DNA of 43,619 nucleotides from Bacteroidota bacterium (lineage in GTDB: Bacteria; Bacteroidota; Bacteroidia; 2-12-FULL-35-15): NCBI GenBank assembly GCA_947380175.1, contig CANCPZ010000003.1, positions 1 to 43,619 of the forward strand, read 5' to 3'. Numbering within the stretch: the first letter of the stretch is position 1; every line of letters starts with the position of its first letter. Below, one piece after another: positions 1 through 9,974 of the stretch. A program made the translations under genes and the position numbers. The notes beneath the pieces are model-generated. The model was not told the origin of the DNA. It searched no databases and was given only the letters and a program-made list of their open reading frames with translations.

Positions 1-3000
1 TATTTTTTTATTTTTTCGAATTTAGATAACCCATCATATGTTAAACGCCAATTCGGTTTTGGCACTTTTGGAAATGCATTTAATGTTTGCCTATTGGGAT
101 TTTTACCCGAATACGCTGCTAAAAAAGCTGGTATTAATACATCCTGTGATGTTTCGTTATAACCTTCTGCAAATGCACCAACTGCACCATTTGAATTTGG
201 ATTATTTGCACCCAAACGAGCTGAAATACTAGCACGATTATTTAAAAAAGTTTGGAATGTTTTTTCTCCATCTTTTATGAAAGATGTTCGGTAAGACAAA
301 AATGACATGCTGAAATTACCTGTTTCAGTGGGGCTTTCGCTCTTAAAATGATCTACAACATTTACAACATTACCTGAACCATCGCGTATACTATCGCGCT
401 CCCTCCACCTAAAAAATTCATTGTTACTCCTCGATTGAGTTCTTAATGCAGTAACTTCAATTTTCAAATCAGGAAAAGGCTCAATATTAGCACGGATATT
501 AAGATTTTTGCTACTTGTTTTGATGTATGGGGTATTTAGTGACTGCGTTTTAACCAACCAGTCATTATTACTATTTGCATCTTCCGTACTTGCAATCGCT
601 CTCGGTCTAATATCTTGCTGGCTACCAAGAATAAAGCCCGTTGTTGGTCCAGCAAACTGATTATCCATTCCCATCATTTGAGTATACCTTGCATATCCTG
701 GAAGTATTGTACCATCTATAGTAGCGTATGTTACAGTAACATTTTTAACGCCCATAATTATTCGAGCTACATATTCCAAAATTTGATATTGATTATCCTT
801 TTCTTTTTTTGTAGAATCTTTATCTGTCTTAGAATCCTTGCTCTTTAAAGGAGGAAGAGATTTATTATTTTTGTTCGTTTTTGAGTCGCTATTTTTGCCA
901 ATTCCTTTTTGGTTAACCTTTTTAAAATATGGTATTTTATTGTAAAGTGTAACCATATTAAACTGACCACTCCAACTTATGCTTTTAGAATTCGAAATAA
1001 CATTTCCTAACGAATCTGCATTAAATGGAGCTCTAACCCAGCTGTAAGTACCTGTATAACGAACAGAAGCTGAAGTAAAATCCAATAAAGGCAATTTATT
1101 AATTGGTATCGTATAATTCAAATTAAACTGATGATTATATTGCGTAGTCTTTCCAAGTTCCATAATATTTTTCTTTATGGTATCTTTCTTTTCAGGAGTA
1201 TCAATTGCGCCAACAGGCTCCAAGATTCGAGACTGGTTAGTAGCTGTAAAATCAAGTTTTAAACCTTTAGTAATGTCGTATTTAAAATCATAATTACGAT
1301 TCCATGTAAAATGTTTGTTAAAGGTTGGTATAATAATTACATCTCCTCCTGTTGTATTCCTACTTTTAGAAGTATTAAACTGCCTATCAACATCCGTTGA
1401 AAACCCTAACTTGTTTGGCATTAAATAAAAATTAATATCCTTAATCAAGGCAAAATATTTTGACTGAAAAAGTGGCACTTTAACAAATGGTTTGTAATTT
1501 TTTGGGGTAGGTGCAAAGCTATAAATTAGGCCACCACGATAATCTTTTAAGTAATTATACTCTGTATTTACATTGTGTTTAAACAACTCGCTATATGAAT
1601 ATGAAGCAGCCCAATTTTCAACATCATAAATGTGGCTTTTTTTACTTCCTTTTCCTCTATCTTTTTTAACATTGGTAAAGTTGATGCTTCTGCGTTTCGT
1701 ATAATCCTGTGTTACATTTTTTATGGAATCTTTAACATTTTTTGGTAAGGAAGAATTCTTATCTATTGTGTTCGACAATAAAATATCGGGATCCAAAGGA
1801 TTGTATTGCGGAGTAATAAAAGTTTCGGATAAACCCAAATACATTGGAATGTGAATATTATACTCCTGAGGTAAAAATTTTCCTAATTCCAAACTTGATG
1901 AAACATCATATTGCTTTAAGGTTTCTCTCTTACGCTCCGATACCTTATTTTCAATACTACCAAAACCAGGAGTATACATATTACCAGACAAGGACAATGT
2001 TCCAAAATCGGCTAATTTGGCTGTAACACGAGCATTTGCTGCCCACCCTCCTTTTTGATCAAAATCGGTCAAACGCAATTCGTTTACCCAAACCTGCCCA
2101 CATTTTTGTAAGCCATCATCAGTATCTGAAGCTCCTCCCCTTTTAGGATTTCTAAGACCAATCATTATTGTTTTAATTGCACTTAAATTAGGATTTCCTT
2201 TAATAACAATTGTTCTGTTACCATCAGAAACCCTGTATTCCGAATTAAGCGTAACACCACCCCCTGCAACTAATGCAATGTTTCTATTTGTTTTCGCTTC
2301 CTGCAATTTAGCAAACTCCAAAATCATTTCATTGACTTCGGGCCAAACTTTGTATTGGTCATCGGTGTTTGTTCCGTTATAGCTACCTGGTGGAGTAACT
2401 TGTAATGGTATTTCATATTCGTAGTAATTGTCAGTAAAATCAGTACCTAACCTTACGAAAGCATGTATATCATTATTATGAAGAGGTGAGGATAAATCGG
2501 CTGACGCCTCCGCATGTATATACATTTTTAATTTTTTGTACGACCGAACATCTAGTTCTGTATTTTTATATGCAGCTCGCGATTGCCCATCTTCCAAATT
2601 ACAAACCGTAAGGGACATTGCCTGCTCATTTTGTTTTATAAGATTTGCAGATGCTGCATTTATTTCACGATCAATGCCTGGAGGCAATACATAGTTTACA
2701 GGCTGTTTACTACCGTTTTCTTCAATGTTTACAGCAGCAACATCAAACATCGTTAAATTATCATCATTGGGTATATAAATACCCGGGGTTAATAAATCAA
2801 AACCGTATTTTCTCCATTCATCACGCACCAATTCTAATCTAGCAAAACGTAAAACAATGGGCTTATCCGCGTTCTTTAAAAACATCCTTACAAAACGTAT
2901 AGACTGAAAATTATCGATAGTTCCTATTTTAGCTTCAGGAGATTTTAATGGGATTTTGAACTGATACCATTTTATTGGTTTTAAACTTCCATTTTTAATA

Positions 3001-6000
3001 TTTTGACCAGTAGTGCTATAAATATTGGTAATATAATTGCTACCAACATTATTAAAATCTCCAGGCTTTAAACTAACATGGTATTGAAAGTAACTTTCTA
3101 CTGTACTTAAATTATTATCGTGATTAACATCTTCAATATTCGGAATTGTTGTAGCAGAAGTTGGATACGATTGAGGAGATTGGCCTGTAGTTTTTGAGTT
3201 GCCTTCCATACCATTCCATTTCTTATATCGCTGTATAGTTTTTAGCCCTGCTGCATCATAATCGTCTCCACGAAAATAATGAAAATCATCTCCTGACGGA
3301 TCGGAACTATATTCAGCGAAAGCACTTGGGGCAATGGCTTGCACCTGAGATAAATAATTGCTAAAAAATGATTGTTCAGAGGTATTACTCAAACCATCTA
3401 ATCCAACATCCTGCGAAGCCCTATCGCCTTCAGAGGCATTAAAAGCGTTTACCAAAGGTTGAACACCAGGAACAACGCCCCACGGTGTGGCTTGTGTTGG
3501 AACATTTTGACCATTGTTTTGTGGCTGCGTACTTGGCGCTGGCAAACCATTTTCAGCACTTTTAAAACCGTCACGTAAAACATCTTCTGAAACATTTCCA
3601 ATATTAAAATACAAATCGCCGGTACTATTCGGATTTTGATTATCTGAATTAAATGGATCCATCACCCAAAACTGAATATATTCAATATTTGCAGCCTCAA
3701 AATCATTTGTTTGAACTGAACGCATAATTCCACCCCATCTAGTTTCAGGATCTTTCAGAGATCCATCCGATTTTAAACCTGAGGAAATTTGTGTTGGATG
3801 AGTATCGTAATTATATGGCCCGCGGGTACTAGGTTCGAATGCCAAATCAAGTGTTGCAATATTTATTGGTTGTCCACTAGGAGATTGTTTATTAGGAAAC
3901 ACTTCTGTTTCAGGAACTTCACGCACAAAGTTGTTCGACATATCGGTCTTATCGAGATTGGGAGGCGTTAAATTACTTGTCTGCCTTAAAAACAAGGGGT
4001 CAATTACATACCAAGATAATTTTGCCCTGTTAAATCCATAAGGCAAACTATCTAATCCCCCTTCAGGAAACATGTTGTTTGTTAATTGCCCTTGCGGTGT
4101 AGAAGCCAAACTCCAAGCACCTTGCGAACGCAAATCAATCGTAGACTGACTACCTTCAAAATCATCAATATATGAATTTCCACTTTTACCTATTGCTTTA
4201 CTATGGCCTGGTATAAGGTATGCAAATTCACCTGCTGCGGTAATGGTGCTCATTTCCTTCGTTTCAAGAAATGGTATTTTATCTATTAACCTAGTAAGAA
4301 AAGGCGCTTCCGTTCTATAATTTCCATCTAATCCCCAAATGGTGTTAGAAACAGGCTCATCGCCAATATTTATTTTTTTTGTTAGTGGGCGCTCCGTTAA
4401 ATTTAAAATTGTGCCTCCAATATTAAAATCTTTGTTAATCTTAAAATCAAAATGGGTACCAAACAATGTTTTTGATTGAATGGCAAATAATGCATTGCTT
4501 TCTAACGATATTTTTATGGGTGTTCCAGAATTTAAAATTCCGTCATTAATTATTTTAACTCGCCCTAAAGTATAATCTACTGTATAATCTACATTTTCGG
4601 TAAGCTTTACTCCACCTGCTGTTACAGTTACTGAACCCTGAGGCACATTGGGTGCGTTCAGCGAAATTTCAGAACCAGAAGAAGACTTGTATGTACCCTT
4701 TAATTTAAAACGATTAAGGTTTGGGAATTGTTGGGCTGATGTTTTAGTTGAATCGTATAGCTGATCGAAAACAAAACTACTTGCTAACAATGAGTTAGGT
4801 GGATGGAATTTAGATCTCAAATAATCTCCGAAAGGCTCAACAACAGGGAATATAACACGGCCGTTATTGGCATTAATTGTTACACCATCAATAAAATCAA
4901 ACATCCCATCCGCAATATGGTCGTTCTGCTGATTTAATTTATCCAAACTCAAAACTTGAATTAATGGTTTGGAAACAATTTCATACTCGTTTGCAGGAAC
5001 AGGTAAATAGTTGATATTTGTACCTGTTGCAGCATTCATATAAAAAACATTCAAGTTAAAATCCTGAGGGTTTATTTGATACGACCCTATAGAATAAACA
5101 TTTTTCATCATCAAATTCCACATAGGATGTTTTGTATTTGTGGTGGTACTCTTAAGCATTTTAGCATATAATGCTTGTGGTGCCGTTATTCCTCCATCAG
5201 CAAACTCTCCAACCTGATAAATTTGCCCTTGATAAGTGTATTGGTAAGAAACACAAAGTACCTGATCTGGATTTAACTGTTGATTTAAAGAAATAAAACC
5301 AAGTTTGGCGTTTAAGGTGTATTCGGAGGGTTGTAATTTTTTTGCATTTACTAATTCGTAATTAATGGTTTGTTGCATACTTTGATTTGTCAACGCTTGA
5401 ATACGAGGCACAGTAGAACTGATTGTTCTTACTAATACATCGCTGGAAAAGCTGGTATACAAACTATTTTGATTATTAAATGGTAACTTTCCTGAAGGGT
5501 CGGTATCAAACACAAACCCTCTCTGATTAAATGGAACATGAATAGTATCTTCTGCCAATTCTGAAAAACCAACTATACTCCTGATATCCGTTGTTGAATT
5601 ATTACTATTTGTTACCCACACTTCAATTCGACCAATATTGATGCCTGAATTAACAAATGGGAGATTTTGTAAAGCGGTGTTATATTGATCTCTGAAATAT
5701 TGTGCCAAGAAAAAATGTTTGTTAGCCTCATAAGCATCTCCAGCAATTTCGAATTTACTAACCTGCGCTCCACCAGTAACCTCAACTTCCGATTTTTTAC
5801 CTTTCTGTTGCGATAAAATATTTGTTAATGTTAATCTTCCAAATTGCAATTGAGTTTTAATACCAAATAGGGTTTGACTCCCTGTTATTAAAGATCCTGT
5901 TAAAGGCATACTTACATTACCGGCTTCAATTTTTTTAATAATTTCATCTTCATATCCAGTATATTCCAACTTCATTTGATTCTCAAAATCAAATGTAGCT

Positions 6001-6686
6001 TCAGTATTATAGCTAGTAGTTAATTTTAATTTATCTCCAATTTTACCGATTACATTTAACTGGATTTTTTCGTTAAAATCAAACGTTTTCATTTTTCGCT
6101 GTTTAACTGGTAATGCAGGGTTTTCGGTTTTTGAACCGTTGTATGCAAATATTAATTCGGCAGAACCATTCGGGCGAATATCAACAGTGTTACCACCAAA
6201 TATCCGGTCGAATATTTCTCCTCCAACATGTAACTTTGGAATAGCGCTATTTGCTTGCGCGTTTTTTGATTCGGCATGTGAGCGTGCATTCCAATAATTT
6301 TTCACTTGTTTTCTGAAGGCATAATCTTGATATTCTTCAGGCTCCATATAGGTTGGTGGACGATAATCCAAACCTCCCATTTTTTGATTAATGATGTATT
6401 GACCTGAAACGGGATCGTAATCTACATTGGTGTTAACATTCGAAGGATTATTTAGCATCAAGCCTCCCGAATTAGGATAATTTAATGGATCTTGAGCTGA
6501 ATGATCGGTATATGGATATGGTAAAACAACGGGAGTTATTGGGGTATCAATAACAACCAACTCCTCTTTATTATCAACCCATATAGAACTGTTGAAAGAA
6601 CTAGTATTTGCATTTAAGCCAACCACGATTGACAAGAACGCAATTAAAATACCTAAAACGCTATATTTTGTATACTTATTTAGCAA
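1..6686 (-). CDS. sprA: SprA, T9SS outer-membrane translocon (3' end cut off by window edge)
   Basis: This is the N-terminal ~2,228 residues of SprA/Sov, the giant outer-membrane beta-barrel that forms the type IX secretion channel. The frame is open from 6686 to base 1 with no stop; I checked it at several internal points. It begins with a basic/hydrophobic signal peptide (LIAFLSIVVGLNA) and continues with long stretches of alternating beta-strand residues, as in this family. The family is usually about 2,300-2,500 residues, so only the last 100-200 are missing to the left. The in-frame codons between the nearest upstream stop and the signal peptide contain no ATG or GTG; TTG at 6684-6686 is the only usable start, 21 bases after the ruvA stop. 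It is the last visible gene of maeB-ruvA-sprA; ruvA-sov adjacency is known in other Bacteroidota. Identity is near certain; the TTG start is inferred. Confidence 0.93.
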   Translation of the reverse strand, partial: MLNKYTKYSVLGILIAFLSIVVGLNANTSSFNSSIWVDNKEELVVIDTPITPVVLPYPYTDHSAQDPLNYPNSGGLMLNNPSNVNTNVDYDPVSGQYIINQKMGGLDYRPPTYMEPEEYQDYAFRKQVKNYWNARSHAESKNAQANSAIPKLHVGGEIFDRIFGGNTVDIRPNGSAELIFAYNGSKTENPALPVKQRKMKTFDFNEKIQLNVIGKIGDKLKLTTSYNTEATFDFENQMKLEYTGYEDEIIKKIEAGNVSMPLTGSLITGSQTLFGIKTQLQFGRLTLTNILSQQKGKKSEVEVTGGAQVSKFEIAGDAYEANKHFFLAQYFRDQYNTALQNLPFVNSGINIGRIEVWVTNSNNSTTDIRSIVGFSELAEDTIHVPFNQRGFVFDTDPSGKLPFNNQNSLYTSFSSDVLVRTISSTVPRIQALTNQSMQQTINYELVNAKKLQPSEYTLNAKLGFISLNQQLNPDQVLCVSYQYTYQGQIYQVGEFADGGITAPQALYAKMLKSTTTNTKHPMWNLMMKNVYSIGSYQINPQDFNLNVFYMNAATGTNINYLPVPANEYEIVSKPLIQVLSLDKLNQQNDHIADGMFDFIDGVTINANNGRVIFPVVEPFGDYLRSKFHPPNSLLASSFVFDQLYDSTKTSAQQFPNLNRFKLKGTYKSSSGSEISLNAPNVPQGSVTVTAGGVKLTENVDYTVDYTLGRVKIINDGILNSGTPIKISLESNALFAIQSKTLFGTHFDFKINKDFNIGGTILNLTERPLTKKINIGDEPVSNTIWGLDGNYRTEAPFLTRLIDKIPFLETKEMSTITAAGEFAYLIPGHSKAIGKSGNSYIDDFEGSQSTIDLRSQGAWSLASTPQGQLTNNMFPEGGLDSLPYGFNRAKLSWYVIDPLFLRQTSNLTPPNLDKTDMSNNFVREVPETEVFPNKQSPSGQPINIATLDLAFEPSTRGPYNYDTHPTQISSGLKSDGSLKDPETRWGGIMRSVQTNDFEAANIEYIQFWVMDPFNSDNQNPNSTGDLYFNIGNVSEDVLRDGFKSAENGLPAPSTQPQNNGQNVPTQATPWGVVPGVQPLVNAFNASEGDRASQDVGLDGLSNTSEQSFFSNYLSQVQAIAPSAFAEYSSDPSGDDFHYFRGDDYDAAGLKTIQRYKKWNGMEGNSKTTGQSPQSYPTSATTIPNIEDVNHDNNLSTVESYFQYHVSLKPGDFNNVGSNYITNIYSTTGQNIKNGSLKPIKWYQFKIPLKSPEAKIGTIDNFQSIRFVRMFLKNADKPIVLRFARLELVRDEWRKYGFDLLTPGIYIPNDDNLTMFDVAAVNIEENGSKQPVNYVLPPGIDREINAASANLIKQNEQAMSLTVCNLEDGQSRAAYKNTELDVRSYKKLKMYIHAEASADLSSPLHNNDIHAFVRLGTDFTDNYYEYEIPLQVTPPGSYNGTNTDDQYKVWPEVNEMILEFAKLQEAKTNRNIALVAGGGVTLNSEYRVSDGNRTIVIKGNPNLSAIKTIMIGLRNPKRGGASDTDDGLQKCGQVWVNELRLTDFDQKGGWAANARVTAKLADFGTLSLSGNMYTPGFGSIENKVSERKRETLKQYDVSSSLELGKFLPQEYNIHIPMYLGLSETFITPQYNPLDPDILLSNTIDKNSSLPKNVKDSIKNVTQDYTKRRSINFTNVKKDRGKGSKKSHIYDVENWAASYSYSELFKHNVNTEYNYLKDYRGGLIYSFAPTPKNYKPFVKVPLFQSKYFALIKDINFYLMPNKLGFSTDVDRQFNTSKSRNTTGGDVIIIPTFNKHFTWNRNYDFKYDITKGLKLDFTATNQSRILEPVGAIDTPEKKDTIKKNIMELGKTTQYNHQFNLNYTIPINKLPLLDFTSASVRYTGTYSWVRAPFNADSLGNVISNSKSISWSGQFNMVTLYNKIPYFKKVNQKGIGKNSDSKTNKNNKSLPPLKSKDSKTDKDSTKKEKDNQYQILEYVARIIMGVKNVTVTYATIDGTILPGYARYTQMMGMDNQFAGPTTGFILGSQQDIRPRAIASTEDANSNNDWLVKTQSLNTPYIKTSSKNLNIRANIEPFPDLKIEVTALRTQSRSNNEFFRWRERDSIRDGSGNVVNVVDHFKSESPTETGNFSMSFLSYRTSFIKDGEKTFQTFLNNRASISARLGANNPNSNGAVGAFAEGYNETSQDVLIPAFLAAYSGKNPNRQTLNAFPKVPKPNWRLTYDGLSKFEKIKK

Positions 6687-6707
6687 ACTGTAAAACCAAG
6701 TTTAATG

Positions 6708-7295
6708 TTAAAGATTTTTAAGTGCGGCTTTAATAAGCTGTTCAACTGTTTGTCCAGTGCCTTCGGTTCTGATAATTTTATCAAGAACCTTGTCGGCACC
6801 CTGTTTGTTAAATCCTAACATTACAAGTGCTGATAACGCTTCGTTTTTTAAAGTATTGTTTGGAGTAACAAAAAATTCTGATGAAACATCACTTTTACCC
6901 ATTTTATCTTTTAAATCAACTATAATACGTTGAGCTGTTTTTTCCCCAATGCCCTTAACGCTTTTTAACAATGCCACATTTCCTGTAAGAATTGCATTCT
7001 GTATTTCCAATGCACTTAATGATGAAAGCATTAACAATGCGCTTGTGCCTCCAACACCTGATACAGAAACTAATTTCCGAAACAAATCGCGTTCAGATGT
7101 GTCAGCAAAACCAAAAAAACGAGGCATATCGTCACGAACATAAACTTGTTCGGCAAACAATTTACATCTTTCTGATTCCCCAATTTTTGAAAATGTATTC
7201 AAAGAAATTTGCAATATATAACCAACTCCTGCAGCATCAATCACAGCATAAGTTGGTGTTTTTTCTACTAATTTTCCTTCTATGTGATATATCAT
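6708..7295 (-). CDS. ruvA: Holliday junction branch migration protein RuvA
   Basis: RuvA binds Holliday junctions as a tetramer and loads the RuvB motor for branch migration in recombination repair. The protein is 195 residues, normal for the family. It starts MIYHIEGKLVEK, the typical OB-fold opening, followed by the two helix-hairpin-helix segments (VSGVGGTSALL and VKGIGEKTAQRI) and a C-terminal domain for RuvB contact. The frame extends 19 codons further upstream, but that would overlap maeB and adds residues not found in RuvA, so the ATG at 7293-7295 is chosen. It lies 25 bases after maeB and 21 before sprA, consistent with one transcript. ruvB and ruvC are not in the window. One variation: the first hairpin reads GVGGTSA where GVGPKxA is usual. 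Confidence 0.95.
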   Translation of the reverse strand: MIYHIEGKLVEKTPTYAVIDAAGVGYILQISLNTFSKIGESERCKLFAEQVYVRDDMPRFFGFADTSERDLFRKLVSVSGVGGTSALLMLSSLSALEIQNAILTGNVALLKSVKGIGEKTAQRIIVDLKDKMGKSDVSSEFFVTPNNTLKNEALSALVMLGFNKQGADKVLDKIIRTEGTGQTVEQLIKAALKNL

Positions 7296-7320
7296 TTTAA
7301 AAATTGTTATGCAAATAAAA

Positions 7321-9591
7321 TTATTTTTTAGCTTGTGCGTCAACAACAGCAATGGTTATCATATTAACAATTTCGCGGACAGAACTGCCTAATTGCAATA
7401 TGTGAACAGGTTTTTTCATTCCAATTAATATCGGTCCGATTGCTTCTGCATTACCCATTTCCTGAATCAATTTATAGGCAATATTACCTGTTGCTAAATT
7501 TGGGAAAATAAGTGTATTTACTTTTTTATCCACTAAATCTGAAAAAGGAAATTGTTCTTTTAACAAATCATTATTCAATGCAAAATTTGCTTGCATTTCA
7601 CCATCCACAATCATTCCGGGATATTTTTTGTGCAAAATTTCCGTTGCTTCTCTCATTTTATTAGGAACATCTCCTTCGGCAGAACCAAAATTAGAATAGG
7701 ACAACAATGCAATTCGAGGCGTTATATTAAACTGTTTAACACTATTTGCGGTAAGCACTGTAATGTCTACAATATCTTGTACAGACGGGTTCACATTCAT
7801 TGTGGTGTCAGCAAAAAAGAAGGGGCCTTGCTTTGTATTTAAAATATACATTCCAGCCACACGACTGGCGCCTTCCTGAACTCCAATAATCTGCAATGCT
7901 GGTCGAATTGGATCAGCATACTTTCTTGTAAGCCCTGAAATCATTGCATCTGCAACTCCTGTTTCTACCATCATTGCACCAAAATGATTTCGCTCTTTCA
8001 TTACTTTACGAGCTTCATACAAGGTAAAGCCTCTACGCTGACGCTTTTTATAAAACATATCTCCAAAAGCAATCCTACGCTCTTCTTCCGATTTATCACG
8101 CGGATCGATGATAGGAACATCGCCTAAATCGAGGCTATTTTCGGCAATCAGTTTTTTAATTTTTTCTACATCACCCAATAATATTGGTTTTGCAATACCT
8201 TCATCAAATACTTGTTGAGCAGCTTTTAAAATTTTATAATGATCTGCTTCAGCGAAAACAACGCGTTTTGGATTTTGTTTTGCTTTTTGAGTGATGGTTC
8301 TGATTAATTTATTATCAAGCCCCAATCGGTTAATAAGCTCCTGTTTATAAGCTTCCCAATCGGTTATTTTATGTTTAGCTACACCCGATTTTATTGCTGC
8401 TTTTGCAACAGCAGGAGCAACAGTATAAATTAATCGTGAATCAATTGGCTTTGGAATGATGTAACCAGCACCAAATGTTATATTTTTTGAACCGTAGGCT
8501 AAATTTACAGCCTCTGGAACGGGTTCTTTTGCTAATTCAGCAATAGCGTAAACAGCAGCAAGCTTCATATCCTCATTTATTTGAGTTGCTCTCACATCTA
8601 AAGCTCCTCGAAAAATGAAAGGAAAACCAAGTACGTTATTAACCTGATTAGGATGGTCGGAACGACCTGTTGCCATTATGATATCGGGGCGAGCTGCTAT
8701 TGCCTCGGCATAAGATATTTCAGGATTTGGATTTGCCAATGCAAACACAATCGGCATTTTAGCCATTGATTGAATCATTGTCTGACTTACAATATTCCCT
8801 TTCGAAAGACCAACAAAAACGTCAGCACCAACCATTGCTTCTTCTAACGTTTTTGCCTTTGTAGTATGGTTTACAAAAAATGTTTTCTGCTCATCTAAAT
8901 CATCACGATCAGGGCGTAAAACACCTTTGCTATCAAGCATTAAAATATTTTCCTTTTTTGCTCCTATGGATACGTAAAGTTTTGTACATGAAATAGCAGA
9001 TGCTCCGGCACCATTTACAACAATTTTAACCTCTTCAATTTTTTTTCCTGCTACTTCACAAGCGTTTAAAAGGGCTGCAGATGATATGATAGCTGTGCCA
9101 TGCTGATCATCATGCATCAAAGGAATATTTAATTCCTGTTTTAATCTTCGTTCAATTTCAAAGCATTCGGGAGCTTTAATATCTTCTAAATTAATTCCAC
9201 CAAAAGTAGGAGCAATTGCTTTAACCGTATTCACAAATAAATCAATGTCAGTTGCATCCACTTCAATATCAAACACATCAATGTCAGCAAATATTTTAAA
9301 CAACAAACCTTTACCTTCCATAACTGGCTTGGATGCCAAAGCTCCAATATTGCCAAGTCCTAATACAGCTGTACCATTTGAAATTACTGCAACTAAGTTT
9401 CCTTTAGCTGTATATTTGTATGCATCTTCTGGATTTTTTTCAATTTCCAAACAAGGCTCTGCAACACCCGGAGAATAAGCTAACGATAAATCGCGTTGAG
9501 AACTATAAGCCTTTGTCGGCACCACTTCTATCTTTCCTGGTCTGCCTTGTGAATGATAATCTAATGCATCTTGCTTTCTAAGTTTTTCCAT
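7321..9591 (-). CDS. maeB: NADP-dependent malic enzyme with C-terminal phosphotransacetylase-like domain
   Basis: It catalyses oxidative decarboxylation of malate to pyruvate with reduction of NADP, supplying pyruvate and NADPH in the cytoplasm. The 756 residues match the long MaeB form. The malic-enzyme part (about 1-430) has the tyrosine of AYSPGVAEPC (Y39), the lysine of KGLLFK (K94), metal ligands in LEDIKAPE (E136, D137) and HDDQHG, and the dinucleotide-binding GAGASA at 194-199. Residues from about 430 resemble phosphate acetyltransferase; in MaeB this part is thought to be regulatory (acetyl-CoA sensing), not catalytic. It is first gene of the group with ruvA and sprA. A near-consensus -7 element (TATATTCG on the minus strand, about 50 bases upstream) is visible, but without a well-placed -33 box. 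Confidence 0.95.
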   Translation of the reverse strand: MEKLRKQDALDYHSQGRPGKIEVVPTKAYSSQRDLSLAYSPGVAEPCLEIEKNPEDAYKYTAKGNLVAVISNGTAVLGLGNIGALASKPVMEGKGLLFKIFADIDVFDIEVDATDIDLFVNTVKAIAPTFGGINLEDIKAPECFEIERRLKQELNIPLMHDDQHGTAIISSAALLNACEVAGKKIEEVKIVVNGAGASAISCTKLYVSIGAKKENILMLDSKGVLRPDRDDLDEQKTFFVNHTTKAKTLEEAMVGADVFVGLSKGNIVSQTMIQSMAKMPIVFALANPNPEISYAEAIAARPDIIMATGRSDHPNQVNNVLGFPFIFRGALDVRATQINEDMKLAAVYAIAELAKEPVPEAVNLAYGSKNITFGAGYIIPKPIDSRLIYTVAPAVAKAAIKSGVAKHKITDWEAYKQELINRLGLDNKLIRTITQKAKQNPKRVVFAEADHYKILKAAQQVFDEGIAKPILLGDVEKIKKLIAENSLDLGDVPIIDPRDKSEEERRIAFGDMFYKKRQRRGFTLYEARKVMKERNHFGAMMVETGVADAMISGLTRKYADPIRPALQIIGVQEGASRVAGMYILNTKQGPFFFADTTMNVNPSVQDIVDITVLTANSVKQFNITPRIALLSYSNFGSAEGDVPNKMREATEILHKKYPGMIVDGEMQANFALNNDLLKEQFPFSDLVDKKVNTLIFPNLATGNIAYKLIQEMGNAEAIGPILIGMKKPVHILQLGSSVREIVNMITIAVVDAQAKK

Positions 9592-9974
9592 TCTATTGTT
9601 CTTTTATTTTTGCCAAAAAATAGGCAAGTTGCGAATATAACAATTTATCAATAAACAATGGGGCTTTGTTGCTAAATAAAGCGATTGATTTAAGCGTGAT
9701 TTATTATACACAATAAAGGAGGAAGTAAGATAGATTTAACAGACTTTTAAAACTATAAAATAAATCAGAAATGAAAAAAATAGTTTTGTTTACTATGAGC
9801 GGAATAATTGGGTTTAAATACAATTTCCTTAGACAAAAAGAGTTCATTAATTAAACTGAACAATTTGATCGGGTATCCATTGTTTTTAAAAAACATTCTA
9901 ATCTAAAAACATTTAGAACAATCTTTTTAGATTAGAACGAGAAAAATAGCAATCTTTGCAACCAAAATTATTCA
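9592..9974. other. 383-bp intergenic region between divergent maeB and the T9SS cargo gene
   Basis: This is the only gap above 300 bases. It must hold the promoters for both flanking genes. It contains AAGGAGG at 9716-9722, a strong Shine-Dalgarno look-alike with no start codon at usable distance. It also has a 27-codon ORF at 9771-9854 (MKKIVLFTMSG...) that looks like the start of a signal peptide but ends quickly, and the inverted repeat at 9896-9937. I see no complete gene, tRNA or clear riboswitch. The short ORF could be a relic of a decayed gene. Confidence 0.6.
9896..9937. repeat. 14-bp perfect inverted repeat upstream of the T9SS cargo gene
   Basis: The left arm 9896-9909 and right arm 9924-9937 are exact reverse complements (TTCTAATCTAAAAA against TTTTTAGATTAGAA), separated by 14 bases that carry a third TTTAGAA copy. 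It lies 37 bases before the ATG at 9975. It is AT-rich, with no T-run directly after the right arm on the plus strand. It may be an operator or a leader hairpin; a terminator for lost upstream sequence is also possible. Confidence 0.55.

Noticed and set aside
1-6686. Several plus-strand ORFs of 60-77 codons opposite sprA
   Set aside because: All lie opposite the open sprA frame and none resembles a known protein.
9771-9854. 27-codon ORF MKKIVLFTMSGIIGF... as a small gene
   Set aside because: It is short, has no Shine-Dalgarno at usable distance and no clear promoter; I note it as a possible relic only.
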